NCBI GenBank assembly: GCA_041390125.1
Contig: JAWKQN010000026.1
Coordinates: 1-42,297, forward strand
Length of the DNA: 42,297 nucleotides
Source of the DNA: Gemmatimonadota bacterium
GTDB taxonomy: Bacteria > Gemmatimonadota > Gemmatimonadetes > Longimicrobiales > Gaopeijiaceae
Reading direction: 5' to 3'
The position numbers and the translations under genes are program-made. Below, piece by piece: positions 33,666 to 39,733 of the stretch; positions within the stretch are counted from its first letter, which is position 1; each line of letters begins with the position of its first letter. The notes below the pieces were generated by a model, which had not been told where the DNA came from, did no database searches, and saw only the letters and a list, made by a program, of their open reading frames with translations.

Positions 33666-34265
33666 GTGGGAGACGCACCGGTGGACGTGGTGCGCCACTG
33701 GATGGCGGTGCTCCTGGTGATCGGCTACCCGCCCGGCGTGCTCTACTGGTACGCCGTCCATCCCTTCGCGGAGCGCTGGCGGCGTCTGGGACCCGCGGTC
33801 TCGCTGGCCATCCTGCTGCCCGCGCTGGTCGGGGCGGTCCTGGCCGGTCTGGCCGTCCGGGCGTCGCTCATCGGGGCCGATCTGGGCTTCACGTGGGCCA
33901 CCGTCCTGCCGGGCCTGCTGCTGTACGGGCTGGGCCTGGGGGTGGAGCGCCGCTGCCGGCGTCAGCTCCGCCTCCGGGTGCTGGCCGGGGTGCCCGAGCT
34001 GTCCCAGGCCCGACCCGGCCGCCTCCTCACGGAGGGCATCTACGGCCGGGTGCGGCACCCGCGCTACGTGGCCGTGCTGCTCACCACCACCGGGTGGGCG
34101 CTGGTCGCCAACCACACGGGGGCCTACGTCCTCTCGCTGGCCGCCTCGCTGGCCCTGTTCGGGGTGGTGGGGCTGGAGGAGCGGGAGCTCGCCGACCGGT
34201 TCGGTCATGCCTGGACCGAATACGCTCGTCGGGTCCCCCGTTTCGTGCCCCGACCCGGTCACTGA
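33666..34265 (+). CDS. membrane methyltransferase, ICMT/PEMT-like
   Basis: 199 residues, about five membrane helices. The C-terminal motif GIYGRVRHPRYVAVLLTTTG followed by EERELADRFGHAWTEYARRV is the SAM-binding signature of isoprenylcysteine carboxyl methyltransferase and phospholipid methyltransferase families (RHPxY ... EE ... Y). Bacterial members methylate lipids or unidentified small substrates. GTG 33666 is preceded by TGAGGT that contains the stop codon of the previous gene (spacing four), so start and operon membership support each other. Confidence 0.85.
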   Translation: MGDAPVDVVRHWMAVLLVIGYPPGVLYWYAVHPFAERWRRLGPAVSLAILLPALVGAVLAGLAVRASLIGADLGFTWATVLPGLLLYGLGLGVERRCRRQLRLRVLAGVPELSQARPGRLLTEGIYGRVRHPRYVAVLLTTTGWALVANHTGAYVLSLAASLALFGVVGLEERELADRFGHAWTEYARRVPRFVPRPGH

Positions 34266-34345
34266 CCCGGCGCGGGCCCACGCCCCCCGCGGTGTGGGAT
34301 CGGCACACAGAATGCACCCTCCAGATGCACGGCCCGTGGTGGAAT

Positions 34346-34362
34346 CGCGACACAAAGTCGCG
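34346..34362. terminator. short hairpin between ICMT-like and MRJP-like genes
   Basis: CGCGAC-ACAAA-GTCGCG, a perfect six-base-pair stem with a five-base loop, 80 bases after the methyltransferase stop and 70 before the next start. No T-tract follows, so it may be a terminator stem, an RNA-stability element or chance. Confidence 0.3.
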
Positions 34363-34432
34363 CAAGTGCGCTCCCATGCATGCTTTGCAGGGGTGCCACA
34401 CCGGGGCTCCCCCTGGAGTGTGTCAGGCATCG

Positions 34433-35563
34433 ATGAAGCTGGTCCAGCATCTCCTGCTGCTGGTGCTCGGCGTGACGGCGGTCGTGGGACTGGGAGTGCG
34501 TCTGCGCTACGGCGGCGGCAAGCCCTTCCCCGAGCTCACCGTGGCGGAGGGCATCGATCAGGACCGTCTCGAGAAGGTGGCGGAGCTGGCGCTCCCCCCG
34601 GCCAAGGTCATCGTGACCGCCGAGGGCCGGACGTTCTTCGTGGCCCACCCGGCCATGGAGGCGGACGGGGCCAAGCTCTTCGAGATCGTGGACGGCCGCC
34701 CCATCGCCTATCCCAACGAGGCCTTCCAGGCCCAGTTGCGTGCGCCTTCGGCGCTGGCGCTGGACGGGGACGGACGCCTGTGGGTGCTGGACGGCGGTTC
34801 CATGGGCATCGAGCCGCACCGGATCTACGCCTTCAACCTGCACGCCAACCGGGTGGTGCACGAGCACGCCTTCGTCCCGGACGTGGCCGAGATCGGCTCG
34901 TACTACGCCGACATGCAGGTGACGCGCGACGGGAACTACGTCTTCATCGCCGACGCGAGCATCGTGCGGCGCAATCCCGCGCTGGTCATCTACGACGTGC
35001 GCAAGCGACGCAGCCGCCGCGTGCTGGAGGGCCATCCCGGGTTCATGCCGCAGGACTGGATCGTGCGCACGGCCCAGCGGGACCTGGTCTACTACAAGGG
35101 ACTCGTGGCCTTCAAGGCCGGCTTGAGCGGCGTGGCCTTGAGCTGGGACGGCGAGTGGCTCTACCTGACGGCGCTGTCCCACGATCGCCTCTACCGCATC
35201 TCCACCGAGCTGCTGACCGGGACGGAGCCGCGCGGAGGCCTGGCGTCGCACCTGGAGGACGTGGGCCGCAAGCCACTGTCCGACGCGGTGGCGTTCGACC
35301 GCTGGGGCAACGTGCTGGTGGGGGACGTGGAGCATGGAGGCGTGGCGCGCCTGCGGGGCGACGCCGTGCAGATGCTGATCCGGGGCGAGCAGATCCGCTG
35401 GCCCTCGGGCTTCTGGAGCACCGGCGAGGGGTGGGTCTACATCGCCGACGCCGGCCTGCCGGACGTGCTGTTCCAGTCGCCGCTGCACCGGGCGGAGAGC
35501 GCTCCGTACGTGCTCTGGCGCTTCCGGCCCTCGCCGCCCAACCGCATGGCGTTGCGGGAGTAG
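34433..35563 (+). CDS. exported MRJP/yellow-like beta-propeller protein
   Basis: 376 residues. Signal anchor MKLVQHLLLLVLGVTAVVGL. The rest matches the bacterial branch of the major-royal-jelly/yellow family (L-dopachrome-tautomerase-related): APSALALDGDGRLWVLDGGS, YVFIADASIVRRNPALVIYD, RRVLEGHPGFMPQ, GLSGVALSWDGEWLYLTALS and a C-terminal WPSGFWSTGEGWVYIADAG. These are six-bladed propellers that bind small ligands outside the cytoplasm; the bacterial role is not established. ATG 34433 lies close after AGGCATCG. Separate promoter likely within 34266-34432. Confidence 0.82.
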   Translation: MKLVQHLLLLVLGVTAVVGLGVRLRYGGGKPFPELTVAEGIDQDRLEKVAELALPPAKVIVTAEGRTFFVAHPAMEADGAKLFEIVDGRPIAYPNEAFQAQLRAPSALALDGDGRLWVLDGGSMGIEPHRIYAFNLHANRVVHEHAFVPDVAEIGSYYADMQVTRDGNYVFIADASIVRRNPALVIYDVRKRRSRRVLEGHPGFMPQDWIVRTAQRDLVYYKGLVAFKAGLSGVALSWDGEWLYLTALSHDRLYRISTELLTGTEPRGGLASHLEDVGRKPLSDAVAFDRWGNVLVGDVEHGGVARLRGDAVQMLIRGEQIRWPSGFWSTGEGWVYIADAGLPDVLFQSPLHRAESAPYVLWRFRPSPPNRMALRE

Positions 35564-35641
35564 CGCGGGTCGGAACCCCCGGCAGCGGCCGACGTATTCC
35601 ACGTCCACCCGTCGGACGCCCCATGCCGTGCAGGAGGAGCC

Positions 35642-36205
35642 GTGAACGCCGCAGCCTCGCAGGTCGCCACCCTCGGCGGCGGGTGCTTCTGGTGCTTGGA
35701 AGCCGTCTACGAGCAGCTCCAGGGTGTCACGTCGGTGGTGTCCGGCTACGCCGGCGGGCACCGCAGGAATCCCAGCTACGAGCAGGTCTGCACCGGCACC
35801 ACCGGCCACGCCGAAGTGGTGCAGGTCACGTTCGATCCGTCGGTCATCACCTACCGGGAGATCCTGGAGGTGTTCTTCGCCATCCACGATCCCACCACGC
35901 TGAACCGGCAGGGTGCGGACGTGGGGACGCAGTACCGCTCCGTGATCTTCCATCACTCCCCGGAGCAGGAGGCCGAGGCGCGTGCGGTGATGACCGCGCT
36001 CGAGGCCGAAGGCATCTGGGACGCGCCGCTGGTCACGCAGGTGGAGCCCGTGCCGGAGTTCTTCCCGGCGGAGGCGTACCACCAGGAGTACTTCCGCAAC
36101 AACCCGGGCCAGGGCTACTGCCGTGCGGTGGTGGCGCCCAAGGTGGCCAAGTTCCGGCAGCGCTTCCTGCACAAGCTGAAGGGCGCCACCCAACCGGCTC
36201 CGTGA
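35642..36205 (+). CDS. msrA: peptide-methionine (S)-S-oxide reductase MsrA
   Basis: 187 residues. Reduces methionine-S-sulfoxide in oxidised proteins. Catalytic motif GGGCFWCLEAVYEQLQGV with the nucleophilic Cys, then SGYAGGHRRNPSYEQVCTG, FDPSVITYREILEVFF and HDPTTLNRQGADVGTQYRS, all family hallmarks. A resolving Cys is available in GQGYCRAVV near the C-terminus. GTG 35642 has AGGAGGA four bases upstream. No signal peptide, so it acts in the cytoplasm. It is the first gene of a four-gene unit: its TGA overlaps the GTG of the DUF922 gene by four bases. No msrB follows. Confidence 0.95.
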   Translation: MNAAASQVATLGGGCFWCLEAVYEQLQGVTSVVSGYAGGHRRNPSYEQVCTGTTGHAEVVQVTFDPSVITYREILEVFFAIHDPTTLNRQGADVGTQYRSVIFHHSPEQEAEARAVMTALEAEGIWDAPLVTQVEPVPEFFPAEAYHQEYFRNNPGQGYCRAVVAPKVAKFRQRFLHKLKGATQPAP

Positions 36206-36819
36206 GCGCCGCACCGGGCGGGATCGGCCCGCGCGCACGCACGCGGTGGCGGCTCCTGTCGCGGGTCGCGGCCGTGGCGCTGTCCCTCCCCGTCTCCCTG
36301 TCCGCGCAGACCCGGCGGGACGCACCGCTCGGACACGGCGTGCACAGCTTCGTGGACGAGGAGACCTACGCGGTGCAGGGTCGCTCCTTCCGCGAAGCCT
36401 ACGCGCAGATCCAGGCGGAGGGGCCGGCCGATTCCGCCGGGCGCCGCAAGCACGGTCTGACCTCCTACGAGCTGGAGCCGTCGTGGCAGTTCGTGGAGAG
36501 TCGGCGCGCCTGTCGCATGCGGGTGGTGAGCATCGTGGCCCGCGTGCGCGTGCGCCTGCCCGACTGGACGGAGGCGGAGTCGAGCGACGCCGCGTCGAAG
36601 GCCGCCTGGGACGCCTACATCACGGAGCTGCGCAAGCACGAGCACACGCACCGCGACTACGTGCTCGAAGCGGCGTCCGCGCTCTTCGACGAGCTGCAGG
36701 GTCTGAACGCGGCGCGCTGCGACGACCTGCGCAGTGACGCCAGCACACGCACGGCGCGCGCGTACCGCGCGTTGCAGGAGCGGCAGGCCGCGCTGGACGC
36801 TGGCGAGGCCGGGCGGTGA
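36202..36819 (+). CDS. secreted DUF922 protein with HExxH motif
   Basis: 205 residues. GTG 36202 overlaps the msrA stop (GTGA). Signal peptide LLSRVAAVALSLPVSLSAQ. The DUF922 core is visible in VHSFVDEETYAVQGRSFREA, LTSYELEPSWQFVESRRACR and RVVSIVARVRVRLPDW, followed by LRKHEHTHRDYVLEAA, whose HEHTH is a zinc-peptidase type HExxH. DUF922 proteins are predicted periplasmic Zn-dependent proteases. Cys pair (RRACRMRV and AARCDDL) may be a disulfide. It overlaps the following gene again by four bases. Confidence 0.8.
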   Translation: MSAAPGGIGPRARTRWRLLSRVAAVALSLPVSLSAQTRRDAPLGHGVHSFVDEETYAVQGRSFREAYAQIQAEGPADSAGRRKHGLTSYELEPSWQFVESRRACRMRVVSIVARVRVRLPDWTEAESSDAASKAAWDAYITELRKHEHTHRDYVLEAASALFDELQGLNAARCDDLRSDASTRTARAYRALQERQAALDAGEAGR

Positions 36820-37775
36820 TCTCCCGCCGGGGAGGCGCGGCGCCCGTCCTGATGCTGGTGCTGCTGATGTTCGCGGTGGCGCTCGGCTGGGTGGCGCGCG
36901 AGCGGCAACAGGCGGTGGCGGCGCAGCAGGAGGCCATCCCGCCCGCCCGGGTGCTGGTGCGCACGGGGGCCGTCCCGCGCGCCGTGCGCGAATCCTCCGG
37001 GGTGGCCGTCAGCCGGACGCACCCGGGGGTGCTGTGGACCCACAACGACTCCGGCGGGGACGCCGAGCTGTTCGCGATCGACCTGGCAGGCGAGGTGCTC
37101 GGCCGGGTGGAGCTGGACGGGGCGGGCGCGCGCGACTGGGAGGACATCGCCCTGGGGCCCTGCCCGGCCTCCTGGGAGGAGCCGGCGAGCTGCCTGTACG
37201 TGGCCGACACCGGCGACAATGCCGGCGTACGCCGCGACGTCACGCTGTACGTCCTGCCGGAACCCGCGCCGGATGCGCGCGAGGTGAAGCCCAGGGCCGA
37301 GCTCGACTTCACGTACGACACGGGTCCGGACGACGCCGAGGCCGTGGCGGTCACGGCGGAGGGCGACCTGATCGTGGTCACCAAGGGGCGCCACGGACAC
37401 GTGACGCTGTACGAGCTCGGGCACGAGGCGCTGGATGAAGCCCTGGGACAGAAGGGGCGGGTGACGCTCGGACCCGGCCAGCGGCTCCCGATCGAGCCCG
37501 ACCGCCGGCTGCAGCGCCTGGTCACCGGCGCGGCCATCTCGGCGGGCGGCCGCCTTGCCGTCCGGACCTACCCGGAGGTCTACTTCTTCGACCGGACGGA
37601 CGCGGGCTGGACTCTTGCAGGGGCCTGCTCCTTCTGGAACCGGAACATGACCGGGGAGGCCATCGACTTCCTGGACGAGCACCAGATGGTGGTCACGGGG
37701 GAGTGGGTGCGGAGCCGCCCGGGCGACATCTTCCGGGTCCGCTGCGATGCCGAGGACGGAGGACAGGAGCGCTGA
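36816..37775 (+). CDS. membrane-anchored propeller-like hypothetical protein
   Basis: 319 residues. GTG 36816 overlaps the DUF922 stop (GTGA). N-terminal anchor VLMLVLLMFAVALGWVA, then repeated strand patterns: ESSGVAVSRTHPGVLWTHND, AELFAIDLAGEVLGRVEL, DWEDIALGPC and LYVADTGDNAGVRRDVTLY, FTYDTGPDDAEAVAV. This is typical of SMP-30/NHL-like or esterase-like-phytase propellers; DNSGDAE and DTGDN loops could bind calcium. No catalytic assignment is possible. The last codon overlaps the next start (TGATG). Confidence 0.65.
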   Translation: MISRRGGAAPVLMLVLLMFAVALGWVARERQQAVAAQQEAIPPARVLVRTGAVPRAVRESSGVAVSRTHPGVLWTHNDSGGDAELFAIDLAGEVLGRVELDGAGARDWEDIALGPCPASWEEPASCLYVADTGDNAGVRRDVTLYVLPEPAPDAREVKPRAELDFTYDTGPDDAEAVAVTAEGDLIVVTKGRHGHVTLYELGHEALDEALGQKGRVTLGPGQRLPIEPDRRLQRLVTGAAISAGGRLAVRTYPEVYFFDRTDAGWTLAGACSFWNRNMTGEAIDFLDEHQMVVTGEWVRSRPGDIFRVRCDAEDGGQER

Positions 37776-38185
37776 TGGTTCGCAACATCGCGGGAGTGGT
37801 CGTGGGCCTGGCCCTGGGCGTGCTCGCCATCCTCCTGGTGGAGATGGTGGGGCAGGCGATCGTGCCGCTGCCGCTGGATGCCGAGCGGAGCGATCCGGCC
37901 ATGCTGGCCGCCGCCGTGGCCTCGGTGCCCATGACGGCGTTCCTGTTCGTGGTGCTGGCCTGGGCCGCGGGCGCCTTCGTGGGCGCCTGGATCGCGGCCC
38001 GGCTCGGCAGCCGGGGCGCCGCGGCGGTGGTGGTGGTCATCCTGCTGCTGACCAGCGTGTACAACATGGCCGTCCTGCCCAACCCCCTCTGGTTCTGGGT
38101 GCTCGGGGTGCTGGCCTTCCCGGCGCTGGGCGTGCTGGGGGCGCGGATGGGGGAGCGGGGGCGGCCGGCGTCCGCCCACGTCTGA
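37775..38185 (+). CDS. small integral membrane protein, unknown
   Basis: 136 residues with four transmembrane helices (IAGVVVGLALGVLAILLVEM, VPMTAFLFVVLAWAAGAFVG, AAAVVVVILLLTSVYNMAV, WFWVLGVLAFPALGVLGARM). Helices 1 and 2 are joined by an Asp/Glu-rich periplasmic loop (PLDAERSDPAM). ATG 37775 shares one base with the previous TGA and follows AGGAG. Last gene of the msrA unit; convergent with the thioredoxin gene 67 bases further on. It resembles the many small DUF-type membrane proteins with a GAWIAARLG motif; no specific family is claimed. Confidence 0.68.
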   Translation: MVRNIAGVVVGLALGVLAILLVEMVGQAIVPLPLDAERSDPAMLAAAVASVPMTAFLFVVLAWAAGAFVGAWIAARLGSRGAAAVVVVILLLTSVYNMAVLPNPLWFWVLGVLAFPALGVLGARMGERGRPASAHV

Positions 38186-38252
38186 GCGGATCCTCCGGAT
38201 CGAAGCGTTGCCACACCCCATGTGAACCCGCCGCGGGCGGGCTGACCGGACG

Positions 38253-38690
38253 TCAGCGCGCTGCCCCACCTCGCGGCCAGATCCCCCAAGCCAGCACGCC
38301 CACGGCGGCCGTCCCCAGCACCGCCACCTCCCCCGTCCACCAGGCCAGCGCGCCCAGGGCCACCGCCGCGAAGACGGGCAGCCCGCGGCCGGCCGCGGGG
38401 CGGGAGACCGGGCGGGTGCCGTCCAGGGCGGACTGGAACAGCCCCCGCACCACGCCCTCCCCGCCCGCACCCAGGTGGCGGCCCAGCACGGTGGAGCCCG
38501 ACAGGGCGACCAGCGTGGGGACGGCCCGCACCGCGAGGGCACGGGCCGCGTCCGGATTCTCGGCCACATTGAGCGACTGGTAGCGGACGCGGCCCTCGAA
38601 GTCGCGGGCCACGCCTTCGACCAGCGGCATCATCGCCTTGCAGTGCGGGCAGGTCGGAGACCAGGCCAGCACCACAGAGGCGTCAGGCAT
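38253..38690 (-). CDS. thioredoxin-fold protein with C-terminal membrane anchor
   Basis: 145 residues. It opens directly with VVLAWSPTCPHCKAMMPLVE, an active-site CPHC, then RYQSLNVAENPDAARALAVR and the cis-proline AVPTLVALSG. There is no signal peptide. Residues 105-142 hold two hydrophobic stretches (VFAAVALGALAWWTGEVAVL, AAVGVLAWGIW), so the redox domain should face the cytoplasm while the tail sits in the membrane. CPHC rather than CGPC suggests an oxidising or glutaredoxin/DsbA-like potential. It overlaps the DUF2892 gene by eight bases and is translated with it. Confidence 0.8.
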   Translation of the reverse strand: MPDASVVLAWSPTCPHCKAMMPLVEGVARDFEGRVRYQSLNVAENPDAARALAVRAVPTLVALSGSTVLGRHLGAGGEGVVRGLFQSALDGTRPVSRPAAGRGLPVFAAVALGALAWWTGEVAVLGTAAVGVLAWGIWPRGGAAR

Positions 38691-38892
38691 GGCGCGCGGC
38701 CTTGTTGGTGCGGAAGCCGAACAGCGAGTAGGCCGGGCACCAGCCGATCAGGCCGGTCAGCAGCGGCACGAAGCCCAGGAACTTGAAGACGGTCCCGAGC
38801 GTGCCGGTGACCACACCGCCCCAGCCCAGGCCCAGCAGCGCGAGTCCCACGATGACGCGCGCGGCGCGGTCCCAACCCGCTTCGTTGATCAT
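38683..38892 (-). CDS. DUF2892 inner-membrane protein
   Basis: 69 residues. MINEAGWDRAARVIVGLALL followed by LGTVFKFLGFVPLLTGLIGW and CPAYSLFG is the classic DUF2892 (YgaP-like membrane part) pattern of two helices with a conserved Gly-Trp-Cys-Pro turn. Members often occur alone or fused to rhodanese domains and are linked with sulfur or persulfide handling, which fits the thioredoxin-like partner downstream. ATG 38892 follows AAGGACGTC. First gene of a two-gene unit. Confidence 0.88.
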   Translation of the reverse strand: MINEAGWDRAARVIVGLALLGLGWGGVVTGTLGTVFKFLGFVPLLTGLIGWCPAYSLFGFRTNKAARHA

Positions 38893-39013
38893 GACGTCCT
38901 TCCAGGCTCGGTGGGTGGACGCCGGAGTGGCGTCCTCTAGGGGAGAGAGCCGGGGAGGGGTGCGGAGGATTCAGGGGGGAGCTGGAGGTGGGCCCATTGT
39001 GGCATGGAGTGTG

Positions 39014-39031
39014 TATGCATTCAAATGCATA
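39014..39031. promoter_or_regulatory. palindromic operator of the XRE regulator
   Basis: TATGCATT-CA-AATGCATA, an 8-bp perfect inverted repeat in a short AT-rich patch, 51 bases before the regulator start. A second, smaller dyad TGCC-TGAAT-GGCA follows at 39033-39045. Its position fits autoregulation by the XRE protein encoded next. It would also lie upstream of the divergent DUF2892 gene. Confidence 0.6.
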
Positions 39032-39081
39032 TTGCCTGAATGGCATACGAGATGAACCCTCCGACGCGAGGGATTGATCTG

Positions 39082-39414
39082 ATGGCGACCAAGTTCCGTG
39101 AGATTCGTGAGCGCCTCACTCCCGAGAGACAGGAGCGCATCCGCGAGCGCACCAAGGAGCTTCTGGAGGAACTGCCACTCCAGGAGTTGCGCCAGGCGCG
39201 AGCCTGGTCGCAGGAGGAGCTGGCGGAAGTGCTCGGCCTGAACCAAGCGACGATCTCGAAGCTTGAACGTCGCACGGACATGTACTTGAGCTCGCTCCGT
39301 CGCTTCATCGAAGCGATGGGCGGAGAGCTCGAGATCACCGCCAGCTTCCCAGAAGGTCGGGTTCGGATCCAGCTCTTCGAAGACCTGGAGGCGGCCAGGC
39401 CCGCCAAGGGATAG
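39082..39414 (+). CDS. XRE-family regulator (antitoxin-like, solitary)
   Basis: 110 residues. N-terminal helix MATKFREIRERLTPERQERI, then the helix-turn-helix LRQARAWSQEELAEVLGLNQ ATISKLERR, then LSSLRRFIEAMGGELEI and a C-terminal strand FPEGRVRIQLFEDL. This architecture is that of XRE antitoxins that accompany RelE/HigB-like toxins encoded upstream. No toxin frame exists here: upstream is only the operator region and the divergent DUF2892 gene, and downstream no protein-like frame. ATG 39082 has AGGGA about nine bases upstream and gives the usual MATKF start; ATGs at 39040 and 39052 are in frame but lie in or next to the operator. GC content is lower than in neighbours. Confidence 0.85.
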   Translation: MATKFREIRERLTPERQERIRERTKELLEELPLQELRQARAWSQEELAEVLGLNQATISKLERRTDMYLSSLRRFIEAMGGELEITASFPEGRVRIQLFEDLEAARPAKG

Positions 39415-39733
39415 CGGGCCTCCCTCCCGGAGATGTCCAAATTCCAGGACGTCCCGGCGACGGGAGGACGACCAGGGAGCGGCACGCGGCCGCGGGTGAA
39501 CTGAGTCGGGAGGGGGCGGGGCACCGCGTCCATATTGGTGCCGATCCATAAGGTTCGGGCCCAAACCCTATTTTTGGGTCGCGCTTGGATAAGGCAGCTT
39601 CTCCTGGGAGGCGAGAGGCAGGCCGCCCGAACCCAATCCCCCGGCGCCTGGCACCTCCCCACCCCCGCAACTTAGGTTCGCCTAACACCGAGATCCGCTC
39701 GGGTCCCCCGCCCCGCGCATTCTGGACAGCCTC
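39415..39733. other. 319-base intergenic region before the TonB receptor
   Basis: No credible gene on either strand. It holds a stem CCCAAA-CCCTATT-TTTGGG (39560-39578), flanked by ATCCATAAGG and TGGATAAGG, which repeat ATAAGG and pair in part (ATCCA/TGGAT). It also contains the metal-regulator-like box at 39672-39685 listed separately. The stem could end transcription of the XRE gene or be part of the receptor leader. Confidence 0.5.
39672..39685. promoter_or_regulatory. DtxR/IdeR-like metal regulator box
   Basis: TTAGG-TTCG-CCTAA, an inverted repeat 49-62 bases before the TonB receptor start. Against the IdeR/DtxR consensus TTAGGTTAGSCTAACCTAA the first 15 positions of the site (TTAGGTTCGCCTAAC) match at 14. 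This predicts repression by an Fe(II)- or Mn(II)-loaded DtxR-family protein, which is not encoded in this window. Confidence 0.6.

Noticed and set aside
29866..33720. A 1,284-codon open frame on the + strand opposite the propeller-amidohydrolase
   Set aside because: It is antisense to a gene with unmistakable domains and reads as His/Arg/Gly-rich low-complexity text, the normal result of strong GC bias at third positions.
38189..38201. GATCC-TCC-GGATC hairpin between the convergent membrane-protein and thioredoxin genes
   Set aside because: Five base pairs with a three-base loop and no T-tract; not enough to call a terminator.
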